From positions 1 to 64,000 of the forward strand of contig NZ_LYXZ01000071.1 in the NCBI RefSeq assembly GCF_001676615.1: a DNA stretch of 64,000 nt, written 5' to 3'. This DNA is from Labrys sp. WJW (GTDB lineage Bacteria > Pseudomonadota > Alphaproteobacteria > Rhizobiales > Labraceae). Shown piece after piece: positions 7,871-15,555 of this stretch. A model generated the notes under the pieces. That model saw only the letters and a list, made by a program, of their open reading frames with translations, was not told the origin of the DNA and did no database searches. Every line of letters starts with the position of its first letter. Positions within the stretch are counted from its first letter, which is position 1. The position numbers and the translations under genes are program-made.

Positions 7871-10336
7871 TCAGGGCTCCGGATCGGTGTTGAGGGTGAT
7901 GGAACGGATCGTCGCCGGCAGCGGGCCGTCGGCGGTCAGCACGAGTTCGCCCTTGTCGCCCCAGTTCGTTTGGGGGCGGGCGTCGTAAAAGCCGGTGACG
8001 AGCGGGGCTGCCGTGCCGAGATCATCGCTGGTATGGCGCGCTGCGATCTCTTCGGCGGTGGCCTCGTCCCGGCCGATGCGCAGCGAACCGGTGGCCAGGA
8101 AGTCGACCTTGGCGGAGACGATCTTCTTGCGCCGTCCCAGGCCTGACCCGTCACCGGCCGAAGCAGGCGAGGGCAGCAGGTGGGCGCGTGAGGTGTAAGG
8201 CAGGCCGACGGTGATCGTGGTAGCCGGCTGACCCGAGGCGAGCGAGATGGCGCCGCCTGTGACGATCTGATCGGCCTCGCGCGCGCCATCCGCCAGGATT
8301 CCGACGAGCCGGCCCTCGAGGTGGCCAAGACCGGTGATACTTGCGGCGGGGGGGCCGCCATATTGCAGGGCGCAATCGAGATACCAGGCCTTGTCGGGCG
8401 TAGCGGTGGCCGCTTCGAACGGCGCGGCCATGCGCTCGACATAGCGCCTGCTTACGCCGCCGATCGTGCGCCGGACGATCAGCCACACTTCGTTCCTGCC
8501 CTGGCCCGGCATCGTGGCGCAACTCTCGACGAATCCCTCGCCGCCCATGAGATGGCGATGCATGCCCGCTATGGACTGGTCCTTTTCATAGGTCAGTCCG
8601 ATCAGATCGCCCCTGCCGTTGGGCAGCCAAATCACGCTGTCGGGCTCTTGGGCGTAGGTGACTTCCACGATGCCGGAGGCGAAGAGATGATCCGAGAGTA
8701 CCGAGATATCGGGTGTCGCATAGCCCACTCCGGTCTCGCCCTGGACAAACTCCCGCAGCGCCTTGCCGAAGCTGGAGACGAAGACCGTCGAGTTCCCGAC
8801 CTTGGCTGGCCTGATCGCCTGCGAGGCATGGGTCGAAGCCAGGGACTGACGGAAGTTGTTGGCAGAGAAAGGCAGGTTGGGGCTGTCGCGACCCATGGTG
8901 CGGGCGGCACCGGCGGTACCGATCAGGAGATCCGGGCCCTCGGCAATCCATTGGATTTCGTTGACATCGGTAAGGGTGAAGGAAATCGCGTCATCGTCCT
9001 TCACCGGAACAGAGACGGAGAAATCCAGTTCGCGCCCATAGCCGCCGGTTCTGGTGGCCCAGATGCCGGAAGGTTGTGCATCAGTGCGAGCATAGACCTT
9101 GCGTTGCTCGAAGGTTGCAATATGGGCTGGCCAGCCGGGAGTTGCTCCCCAAGCGCCGAGGCGCCACTGCAAAGTTCCTTGAGCAAGCGGCAACGGTGCG
9201 TCGTCGAGCTTGGCCTGTACGACAGTTGATGAAGTAACGGCGGTGATGACGAAGGAACGATAGACTGCATTCGATCCGAGCAGAGCGATGATGCGCCCTT
9301 CGTCATCAGCAGAGAATCCGGTGCTGCCATTGATGCCTGTGGTCGATGAGGCCGTGATGGTGACGACTGGGGCCGTTGCCGGATCTTCAGTGAATGTCAG
9401 TTCACCAATGGTGACAAAGCCACCGCCATTGTTTGACGTGACATTGATGCGATAGCCGGTATAGGCAGTGGTGTTAGTGAACCTGAAATATCGGGCCTCG
9501 CCAGCAGACCAGTTGCTTTGCGCATACTGGCTATCGAGCACTGTCCAATTAGCGCCGTCATTCGATCCCTCGAACGTCCATGACTTTGGAGCTCGATCGG
9601 TGACAGGCGTTCCAGTTACAAGGCCTGATGTGGCCTGCACTGCGTACCCTACGATAATGTGAGGGGTCGGAAACGTGTACGAGATCCAGCCGTCACCACC
9701 AGCGGCGCTGTGCCATGCCGTGCCAGCGTCACGATCGAATACATTCCATGGCGCGCCCAAGGCCGTGCCACTTGCGGCAGCTGTGCCACTCGGTGCCGTG
9801 TTGCTGGTCATCTTTGGGATTGGATTGCCGGTTCCGTTGGGGGTCAACGTGGTGGACGTGTCGTTGACGGGAAGGAATGGGCCGAACCGGAAATTGACCG
9901 TCTCAATCGTCCAGCTTGTGTCGCTCTGACGCTTCACCCGCCGCGGCTGGTAGCTCTTGTGCGTGATATCCAGCACATCATTGGTCTGGTCGAAATCGAG
10001 CTGGAACAGGTCCGCATCAGCATAGGGATGGGCGACTTCCACGCTGCCGACCCGTCCGCCCAGCGCATAGACCCGGAACACGCCGGCGTTGAACACCAGC
10101 ATGTAGGCCTGGCTCGCCGAGAAGATGAAGGGGATGAAGCGGGCCGGGCGGCTCGAATCCTTCACCTCCTGCACGAATTGCGTGCCGGGGCGGCGGGTGA
10201 GGCCGCCCTGGCGCATCACCATGAAGTTCTGGCATTCCTTCAGCCCGGTCTTGAAATGCTCGAGATCGGCGCGGCTGTGCAGCTTGGGGGACAACTCGCC
10301 GCGCGAGAAGACCGGCTTGAGTTCATAAGCGCCCAT
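7871..10336 (-). CDS. Tail nozzle (T7 gp12 / tubular protein B-like) with discoidin-like insert
   Basis: An 821-residue protein. The N-terminus (MGAYELKPVFSRGELSPKLH, then LKECQNFMVMRQGGLTRRPG) is the well-conserved start of the tail tubular protein B family, which forms the end of the short tail. The C-terminal two thirds continue as in that family (RLGAWG, RKVYARTD, DDAISFTL). Residues of about 175-317 form an insert with features of an F5/8 type C (discoidin, galactose-binding) domain: WNVFDRDAGTAWHS, WISYTFPTPHIIVGYAV, WTFEGSNDGANWTVLD and ARYFRFTNTTAYTGYRINV. The insert may bind surface glycan. Start and adaptor stop overlap as TGATG. Confidence 0.9.
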   Translation of the reverse strand: MGAYELKPVFSRGELSPKLHSRADLEHFKTGLKECQNFMVMRQGGLTRRPGTQFVQEVKDSSRPARFIPFIFSASQAYMLVFNAGVFRVYALGGRVGSVEVAHPYADADLFQLDFDQTNDVLDITHKSYQPRRVKRQSDTSWTIETVNFRFGPFLPVNDTSTTLTPNGTGNPIPKMTSNTAPSGTAAASGTALGAPWNVFDRDAGTAWHSAAGGDGWISYTFPTPHIIVGYAVQATSGLVTGTPVTDRAPKSWTFEGSNDGANWTVLDSQYAQSNWSAGEARYFRFTNTTAYTGYRINVTSNNGGGFVTIGELTFTEDPATAPVVTITASSTTGINGSTGFSADDEGRIIALLGSNAVYRSFVITAVTSSTVVQAKLDDAPLPLAQGTLQWRLGAWGATPGWPAHIATFEQRKVYARTDAQPSGIWATRTGGYGRELDFSVSVPVKDDDAISFTLTDVNEIQWIAEGPDLLIGTAGAARTMGRDSPNLPFSANNFRQSLASTHASQAIRPAKVGNSTVFVSSFGKALREFVQGETGVGYATPDISVLSDHLFASGIVEVTYAQEPDSVIWLPNGRGDLIGLTYEKDQSIAGMHRHLMGGEGFVESCATMPGQGRNEVWLIVRRTIGGVSRRYVERMAAPFEAATATPDKAWYLDCALQYGGPPAASITGLGHLEGRLVGILADGAREADQIVTGGAISLASGQPATTITVGLPYTSRAHLLPSPASAGDGSGLGRRKKIVSAKVDFLATGSLRIGRDEATAEEIAARHTSDDLGTAAPLVTGFYDARPQTNWGDKGELVLTADGPLPATIRSITLNTDPEP

Positions 10337-10923
10337 CAGGAACGAGCCTCGATCCAGAAATCGTCTTCGGGGTCATCCGGCGTGCCTTCCAGGGCGTCGA
10401 TCGCCTGCGCCTCGGAAAGAGCGGCTTGCGTCTTCTGCCCGAGGGACTCGGCATAGGAGGCCTTGCCGGTGATGAAATGCGCCGCCTTCTGCGCCAGGGC
10501 CAAGGCGAGCACGTCGGTGAATTGCTGGTCGAACAGGCCGGTATTCTCGACGCGCCTGACATAACGGACCGGGCGCGGCGCCGGCTCATCAGCCAAGACC
10601 TGGCTGCCCTCGATCTTGTGCGGAATGGTCTTGGCGTTCTCGGTGCCATTCACGGTCAGCGGCATGACACGCAGGCAGTCCACCGGCAGGTCATAGGCAT
10701 AAGCCCAGCCAAAGGCCGGTGCCATGGCCGAGGCCGGCAGCAGGGTGCGCGCCATGGCAAAATTCCAGGGGTGGCGGCGCATCAGGCTCCAGGCCATCGG
10801 CCAAAAATTGCGCCGAAACCAGCGTGCAACGGCCGAATTGTCGTCGATGGAGGCCAACGGCGCCTCGTCGAGATAATCGAGCGCGAGATTGCAAATCTCG
10901 GTGATCGAGAGATTGACGGACAT
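10336..10923 (-). CDS. Head-tail adaptor (T7 gp11 / tubular protein A-like)
   Basis: A 195-residue protein with the N-terminus ITEICNLALDYLDEAPLASI and a WFRRNFWPMAWSLMRRHPWNFA stretch. This is typical of the tail tubular protein A family, which forms the adaptor ring between portal and nozzle. GGAGG lies six bases before the ATG. It overlaps the nozzle gene by one base, so the two are probably translated together. Length fits the family. Confidence 0.88.
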   Translation of the reverse strand: MSVNLSITEICNLALDYLDEAPLASIDDNSAVARWFRRNFWPMAWSLMRRHPWNFAMARTLLPASAMAPAFGWAYAYDLPVDCLRVMPLTVNGTENAKTIPHKIEGSQVLADEPAPRPVRYVRRVENTGLFDQQFTDVLALALAQKAAHFITGKASYAESLGQKTQAALSEAQAIDALEGTPDDPEDDFWIEARS

Positions 10924-11013
10924 GAGGGCCTCCAGGCCGCGAAAATCGATTTCGTCGGGGCGGCGCGTCGACGAAGCATCGTGCGCCGCCCGGTCTGGTT
11001 TGAGTGCCCGGGC

Positions 11014-11313
11014 TTACCGGAAGGCGTTGGCCTGCTTGTATTCGGCGAGCCGGCGGCTCACGACCTCGATCGGCGTCGCCTCGTCGATCGCGGCGCCGGC
11101 ATCGTCGACGAGCTTGGCCTTGATCGCCTCGGTGCGGAGGGCGGCATCGACGTCCTCGGCCTCCTTCCGCGCCTCGCGCTCATTGGCCTTGTCCGGGACG
11201 AGCTCGAGATGCTCGTCCTCCTCGCGGACCTTGCCGACGAGTTCCACCTCCTCGCCCGCCTCGATGATGCGGCCGTCGACATAAGCCTTGGCCTTGACGA
11301 GATAGCGCGCCAT
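11014..11313 (-). CDS. Small phage structural-region protein, unknown function
   Basis: 99 residues from the ATG at 11313, chosen because GGAGG lies eight bases upstream and the start sits one base after the stop of the cement gene. It begins MARYLVKAKAYVDGRIIEAG, a small beta-type start, then turns into a strongly charged helical part rich in Glu, Lys and Ala. The position between cement protein and tail adaptor suggests a head-completion or connector role, as small genes here often have. No named family recognised. Confidence 0.65.
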   Translation of the reverse strand: MARYLVKAKAYVDGRIIEAGEEVELVGKVREEDEHLELVPDKANEREARKEAEDVDAALRTEAIKAKLVDDAGAAIDEATPIEVVSRRLAEYKQANAFR

Positions 11314-11314
11314 T

Positions 11315-11755
11315 TCAGAAGCCTCCGACATTCAGGCCGGAGGGGTAGTTGACGATCGCCTCGCGGTCGGCGACGAGGCCCGCCGTCACCGTGCCGGCGG
11401 CGAAGGTGCCGGCCACCGTGTACTGCACGCCGAGATAGCGCTGGCGCTGGGCATCGAGCGAGAGCGCCGGCACCTGCACGCGCAGCCATTCCGAACCGGC
11501 GGTGAGGCTGGCGGCCGGGATCGCCGGCGTCTGCACGATGACGTTGGGCGACGACAGGTCCGCATTGGCCGAGGTGACATAGGCGAACTGCAGCGACGTG
11601 CCGCCGGTGAGCGCGGTGTTGACGCGGATCACCAGTTCCAGGCTGTCGCCAGGGCCGGGATCGCGGGCCTGGGTGAGGTCGATGGTATTGGTCGAGACGG
11701 CGCTGGCGGTGATCGCCTGCTTGTCCGACAGCAGAAGTTGCTGGTCTAGGATCAT
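11315..11755 (-). CDS. Bbp16-like capsid cement (decoration) protein
   Basis: 146 residues from the ATG at 11755 (MILDQQLLLSDKQAIT); an ATG two codons earlier is open, but GGAG is better spaced for this one. The sequence fits the Bbp16 family of Bordetella phage BPP-1: TNTIDL, DPGPGDSLELVIRVNTALTG, SLQFAYVTS, RYLGVQYTVAG and GTVTAGLVADRE. Proteins of this family sit on the outside of the capsid and stabilise it. It lies between the capsid gene and the small gene 11014-11313 and is probably in the same late transcript. Confidence 0.85.
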   Translation of the reverse strand: MILDQQLLLSDKQAITASAVSTNTIDLTQARDPGPGDSLELVIRVNTALTGGTSLQFAYVTSANADLSSPNVIVQTPAIPAASLTAGSEWLRVQVPALSLDAQRQRYLGVQYTVAGTFAAGTVTAGLVADREAIVNYPSGLNVGGF

Positions 11756-11810
11756 GGACATGGCTCCGATGATGGGAAGGAAAGGAAAAGACGCGTGAAG
11801 CGCGGCAATC

Positions 11811-11932
11811 CCTCCCCGGTTTCGGGGAGGGTGGCCCGAAGGGCCGGGTGGGGGAGCGTGGCGCCACTCTCCCCCTTCCGTCGCTGCCGTGCAGCGACAC
11901 CTTCCCCGCAGCCGGGGAAGGATCTCGCGCTT
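11811..11932. repeat. Host-type palindromic intergenic element
   Basis: A GC-rich cluster of palindromes between the cement and capsid genes: CCTCCCC...GGGGAGG (11811-11830), GTCGCTG...CAGCGAC (11880-11898) and CTTCCCC...GGGGAAG (11901-11920). Similar elements occur in the host part of the window (for example 51556-51580). It looks like a dispersed bacterial repeat that has settled inside the late operon. Confidence 0.6.
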
Positions 11933-11952
11933 CATTCTAAAAGCACGCAGCC

Positions 11953-12954
11953 TCAGACCACGCGGGCCTCGGTGTTGAGGAGCTGGTCGGTCAGGCGCAC
12001 CGGGATGCCGCGGAACGAGAGGAAGGGCTGGCCCTGGGCGTCCGTCACGGTCTGGAAGGCGAGGGTGGATTTCTCCATGGCCTGGATGTCGCCCCAGGTC
12101 TTCACCGCCCGGTTCACATAGAAGGCGGGCTTGCCCATCTTGAGCGAGGGGATCTTGTTGATCGCCCGCACCATCAGCCGGTAGAGGTTGGGCGGCGTCG
12201 CCGACTGCAGGCCGCCGGCCGCCGTGGTGGTGTCGATATTGGCGATGCGCACGGCATAGCGCCAGTCGCGCACGGTCAGCCCGCACTTCCACTGGTACTT
12301 GGTCTGGTAGGCCTGGTAGCGCCCGCCATTGGGGTCGAGGATCGGCGCCGAGGTGGTGACGTCCTGATGGGTGAGCCCGGCCGTGGTGCCCTTGGGATAG
12401 ATGCCGTGCAGGGTGTTCGGCCCCCACACCACCAGCCAGATCGAGGTGTTGGAGGCGCCGGTGCTGCCGGCATCGATGACGTTGACGCCGTTGCCGGCGG
12501 TGAGGCTGGAATAGCGCGGCGACAGGCCGGTGATGCGGTCGGGGTTGACGCCCACCGATTCATAGAACAGCGCCTGGGCGAATTGCTGGTTCATCGCCTC
12601 GATGAAGGCGGTGTCCTCGGTCAGGCGGAAGGCGGCGGTGTTGCCGTTGAGATCGGCGAGGTCCTTGTCGATCACCGAATAGGTTTCCAGCATGCCGCAG
12701 ACATCGGTGATCTGGGCCGTGGTGCTCTTGGCCGGCGGCACGCCGTAATTGAGGCGCCGCCAGGTCGCCTGCGGCAGGCCGGTGCGGATCGTGGTCTTGT
12801 GCCCGGTGGGCAGGTTGCCCTCGATCCAGGGAATATCCTGCAGCGGTTCGTTGAGCTGGGACAGGAGCTCGGCCACCACGGCGGGCTTTCCGTTGGGGTC
12901 GAGGCGCTTGGTGACATCCACCAGTGTGGGATAGGAATTGCCGATGACGGCCAT
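11953..12954 (-). CDS. Major capsid protein, BPP-1 Bbp17-like
   Basis: A 333-residue protein beginning MAVIGNSYPTLVDVTKRLDP. The stretches DIPWIEGNLPTGHKTTIRTG, LPQATWRRLNYGV and QFAQALFYESVGVNPDRITG, and the end with VRLTDQLLNTEA, are characteristic of the major capsid family of BPP-1-like podoviruses (HK97 fold). AAGGA lies eight bases upstream of the ATG. It forms the shell, is assembled on the scaffold encoded upstream and is probably decorated by the Bbp16-like protein encoded downstream. Confidence 0.92.
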   Translation of the reverse strand: MAVIGNSYPTLVDVTKRLDPNGKPAVVAELLSQLNEPLQDIPWIEGNLPTGHKTTIRTGLPQATWRRLNYGVPPAKSTTAQITDVCGMLETYSVIDKDLADLNGNTAAFRLTEDTAFIEAMNQQFAQALFYESVGVNPDRITGLSPRYSSLTAGNGVNVIDAGSTGASNTSIWLVVWGPNTLHGIYPKGTTAGLTHQDVTTSAPILDPNGGRYQAYQTKYQWKCGLTVRDWRYAVRIANIDTTTAAGGLQSATPPNLYRLMVRAINKIPSLKMGKPAFYVNRAVKTWGDIQAMEKSTLAFQTVTDAQGQPFLSFRGIPVRLTDQLLNTEARVV

Positions 12955-12978
12955 GGTTTGCTTCCTTGAAAAAAGGTC

Positions 12979-13794
12979 TCACCGCCGGAACGGATCGACC
13001 GGATAAAGGGTCTCGGCTGCCGATCTCGACTGAGCCGCCACACCGCCGGTTGCGAACTGGTCTTCCGCGTAGAGCGCCCGGCCCGCCCGCGCCATGGCCT
13101 GGGCCAGAGCGGGGGAGAGCACATAGCCGTCGGGCGACAACAGCCCGTTCGACTTGAGCTCGCCGATCAGCGCCTCGCCGCCGTTTTGGCGGATGAAGCG
13201 ATCGGCGAACTCGACATTCTGGCGGAAGGCCTGCGAATTCCTGTCGCCCCAGGCCTTGGTCAGGGCTGCCTGCGCGGCCTCGCCGCGCTCCACGATGGCC
13301 TGCACATAGGTCGATTGCTGGCCGGCCTGGTGCTGCACGAAGCGATCGTGGAGGGACTGGGCCTGCCTCGGCGTGAGGCCGGCCTCATGCGCCCAGCTCC
13401 GATAGGCGCCGGCGCTGTCGCTGTCATAGGCGAAACCCTCGGGCAGGCCCTGGGGCATGCGGAATTCATAGCCTTCGGCCGTCTGCGGCCGGCCGAGCCT
13501 GGCATGGAAGGCTTGCCATTCCTCGGGCCCGGCATCGGCGGCCGGCGGTGTGAGGGCCCTGGCCTTGAGCTCGTTGTATTCCGTCTGGAGCCGGTCGGCG
13601 TGACGCGCCGACTCGACCAGGGGATCAAGCGCCTTGTAGCCTTTGCTTTCGACCCATTGCCGGCTTTCTGCATTGCGCAGGCCCGCAAGGAAGTCCGTCG
13701 CGCCGCCGGCCGGCGACCCGTCATTGGCCGGAGGAACGGTGGCGTCTGCCGGGGTTCCCGCCATGGCGGCCCCAGGGTTTGCCGGATCCATCAT
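12979..13794 (-). CDS. Capsid scaffolding / assembly protein
   Basis: A 271-residue acidic, Ala/Gln-rich helical protein (ESARHADRLQTEYNELKAR, SLHDRFVQHQAGQQSTYVQ) with a disordered Gly/Pro/Ala start and a short basic end (LYPVDPFRR). That is the usual make-up of podovirus scaffolds, and the gene lies directly before the major capsid gene. It would guide procapsid assembly and then leave. The start overlaps the Bbp19-like stop (TGATG). Confidence 0.82.
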   Translation of the reverse strand: MMDPANPGAAMAGTPADATVPPANDGSPAGGATDFLAGLRNAESRQWVESKGYKALDPLVESARHADRLQTEYNELKARALTPPAADAGPEEWQAFHARLGRPQTAEGYEFRMPQGLPEGFAYDSDSAGAYRSWAHEAGLTPRQAQSLHDRFVQHQAGQQSTYVQAIVERGEAAQAALTKAWGDRNSQAFRQNVEFADRFIRQNGGEALIGELKSNGLLSPDGYVLSPALAQAMARAGRALYAEDQFATGGVAAQSRSAAETLYPVDPFRR

Positions 13795-14159
13795 CAGATG
13801 ATGCCCTCGTTGGAACTGGCGATGGCCTCGGTGCGCGCGGCTTGCACCAGCGCGGCCTTCTCCTCGTCAGTCAGGTTGAGAAAACGAAAGAGCCGCCCGA
13901 AGGCGGCTCGCTTGCCATCCGAAAACGCGCGGTCGTCGGGTGGGATGCCTTCCCCGTTCACCCGGTAGAAGCCGGTGTAATCGGCGAGGTCGGCGAGGAC
14001 GATCTGCACGTCCTCGTTCCTGATATCGAAGACGTTGTGATAGGCGAGCGCCAGCTTGAGCGCGGCCTCGCCACCGCGGGCGCGCCGGAACAGCCTGGCG
14101 AGCGCCAGCCAGTTGATCGCAAGGGCGGCGCGCGACGGGGCGCCGGAGGGATTGGACAT
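13794..14159 (-). CDS. Bbp19-like phage protein
   Basis: 121 residues from the ATG at 14159. A helical region (INWLALARLFRRARGGEAAL) is followed by YHNVFDIRNEDVQIVLADLADYTGFY, a pattern I associate with the Bbp19 family of BPP-1-like phages (genes between portal and scaffold). Function is unknown in the family. The stop overlaps the scaffold start. An upstream extension to 14258 runs through a terminator and is unlikely. It is the first gene of the head block and is preceded by a leader hairpin. Confidence 0.7.
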   Translation of the reverse strand: MSNPSGAPSRAALAINWLALARLFRRARGGEAALKLALAYHNVFDIRNEDVQIVLADLADYTGFYRVNGEGIPPDDRAFSDGKRAAFGRLFRFLNLTDEEKAALVQAARTEAIASSNEGII

Positions 14160-14180
14160 GCGGGGCTTCCGATTTGGGCA

Positions 14181-14208
14181 ATAAAAAACCCGCCGAAGCG
14201 GGGCGGGT
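14181..14208 (-). terminator. Leader hairpin/terminator before the head genes
   Basis: On the minus strand, ACCCGCC...GGCGGGT (arms at 14188-14194 and 14202-14208) is followed by TTTTTTAT. This is a good intrinsic terminator, but it sits only 28 bases upstream of the Bbp19-like start, so late transcription must read through it to reach the head genes. Confidence 0.75.
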
Positions 14209-14389
14209 AACGAAGACTGACTAGAGGGCGCCGGCAGCCGTGTACTGGCCACGATCACGTTTTGGAACTCTCGTCGGTTCCGGCGGCGCCTGCGATCGGC
14301 AAATTTGCTTGGATTTCCGCGCCTGTGAGGGAGGAGGAATATCGCGGCTAGGCTTGGCGCGTGAGCCCCGGGACAGCTCCAAACGAAAA

Positions 14390-14414
14390 GCGCCCGGCTG
14401 TGTGAGCCGGGCGC
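14390..14414 (-). terminator. Hairpin just downstream of late promoter P3
   Basis: A perfect ten-base-pair stem (GCGCCCGGCT / AGCCGGGCGC) with a five-base loop, followed on the minus strand by TTTTCGTTT. It begins about ten bases after the expected start point of promoter P3, so it is either an early terminator, a stabilising 5' hairpin or an antitermination element. The same arrangement follows P1 and P2. Confidence 0.75.
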
Positions 14415-14430
14415 AATTTCCTATGGTCCT

Positions 14431-14475
14431 AATATGCCATGAAGGCCAGGTTTCGTCAATCCTGTAGTCGGCAAA
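14431..14475 (-). promoter_or_regulatory. Late promoter P3
   Basis: Minus strand: TTGACG (14454-14459), 17-base spacer, CATATT (14431-14436). Five bases upstream of the -35 lies TTTGCCGACTA (14465-14475), a block conserved exactly at P1 and P2. It would drive the Bbp19, scaffold, capsid and tail genes. Confidence 0.8.
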
Positions 14476-14670
14476 ATTTTTGTTTTTTATTGTCACACTC
14501 GAGCTCGAGGTGCAGAAAAAGGCGGCGCCGAGAAGGGCCTCGAGCACCCGGTGGCACTGCCGCCGCCCTGGCTCGCGGTGCCTTATTCATGCGAGGTCGT
14601 GGCATGCCGAGCATTGCCGACACGCTGTCCGTGAGCCATACAGCAATGGCGTGGTTTCACCGTAACCCAG

Positions 14671-14728
14671 CGGCGATATCCCGCTTCAGCCGCGCCCGGT
14701 CAGCGGCGGGGATCGAGGTGGCGCTGTC
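14671..14728 (-). pseudogene. Remnant of a fourth A-like virion gene
   Basis: 58 bases match the inside of gene A (18992-19049) at 53 positions and, read on the minus strand, still encode DSATSIPAADRARLKRDIAA against DGATSIPTADRARLKRDIAA in protein A. Sequence on both sides is unrelated; AT-rich sequence starts immediately on the upstream side. This is a decayed piece of another member of the large virion-protein family. Confidence 0.75.
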
Positions 14729-14766
14729 ATCCTATTTTTGCTGTATCAATCCGAGGGTGCAGTCCA

Positions 14767-15012
14767 CTATTTTTCTTTCTCTTCATAAAACTCCATATCT
14801 ATGTCACTTTCTTCAAATAGTACGATAGCGTCATTGCAATAAAATATAGAAATATGTTCACTAACATCTTTTTCTTTCCACATAGTTATATCAATGTAAA
14901 GATTTTCGTTGGATTTTAAAGGTCTCTCATGTGAGTACGGTTCGATAATTACGTCTATGTTTTTTTCTGATTTGTTTTTTATATGGATTCTTCGCTTGAC
15001 GGGCGGTTGCAT
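14767..15012 (-). CDS. Small AT-rich ORF downstream of toxin-immunity pair A, unknown
   Basis: 81 residues, starting MQPPVKRRIHIKNKSEKNID and ending in an acidic run (ESDIDMEFYEEKEK). AGGA lies six bases upstream of the ATG. The base composition is AT-rich like the neighbouring immunity-like gene and unlike the virion genes. It lies between the immunity-like gene of A and the fragment of an A-like gene, so it could be an orphan immunity gene left by an earlier C-terminal tip. No family recognised. Confidence 0.6.
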   Translation of the reverse strand: MQPPVKRRIHIKNKSEKNIDVIIEPYSHERPLKSNENLYIDITMWKEKDVSEHISIFYCNDAIVLFEESDIDMEFYEEKEK

Positions 15013-15138
15013 TGTATCCTCGCAGGTATTTTATTTCGGCCACATTTTCTGGGGTTACGGTGACAACATTGTCACTGTAATTCAATTTCAGCGATGGTCC
15101 GCGTTTGGGAGGGCTTGAACGCTCTGTTGGCAGCCCGC

Positions 15139-15555
15139 CTAGACGATGCGTGGCGAGGAGACGCTCTGGGTTTCGAAAAATTCTTTGAAGACCTGATAGG
15201 CAAAATCGAAGTCGCGAAAGATACTTCGCTCATCCCAATCCTCGTCCGGGAGTTCCTTCATCCCGCCGGGTTGCGCTTCGTCGAATGTCTCTCGTTCAAT
15301 ACGCTTTCCATTAACGACATCAAAAAAGATAATACGAAAATAACCTTCTTGCCCATCAATATTCAGTATTTTTTCCTTTTCAGTGGGAGAGTTTTTTCCA
15401 AAATCAAGACATACTGTCCCGGATTTTTGAATATAAAGTAATTCTAGTTTTTCACGTATCTGTAGCCAGGATGGATTTTTAATTGTCCTTCGGCCATATA
15501 GGTCATCATTTAGATTCCATGATAGTTTAAATCTAGCTTCGGTTAAGGTTGTCAT
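15139..15555 (-). CDS. Immunity-like protein paired with virion toxin A
   Basis: A 138-residue acidic protein without signal or membrane segment, so cytoplasmic. It overlaps the end of gene A as ATGA, so the two are translationally coupled. It is clearly related to 30640-31077 and 31470-31883: all three share SWN/SW near the start, NPSW-type Trp, a GTVxL strand, a DxxxGKxxxR stretch, DWDERSIFRDFD and an end with FKEFFETxxxSSPRI. Size, coupling to a deaminase-like tip and family spread fit a polymorphic-toxin immunity protein; Imm1 is a candidate family but was not tested. The inferred role is to neutralise the tip of A in the lysogen. Confidence 0.75.
   Translation of the reverse strand: MTTLTEARFKLSWNLNDDLYGRRTIKNPSWLQIREKLELLYIQKSGTVCLDFGKNSPTEKEKILNIDGQEGYFRIIFFDVVNGKRIERETFDEAQPGGMKELPDEDWDERSIFRDFDFAYQVFKEFFETQSVSSPRIV

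Noticed and set aside
11315..12427. 370-codon reading of the cement gene
   Set aside because: The upstream part is a mirror of the capsid gene and of a palindromic repeat; the Bbp16-like protein starts near 11755.
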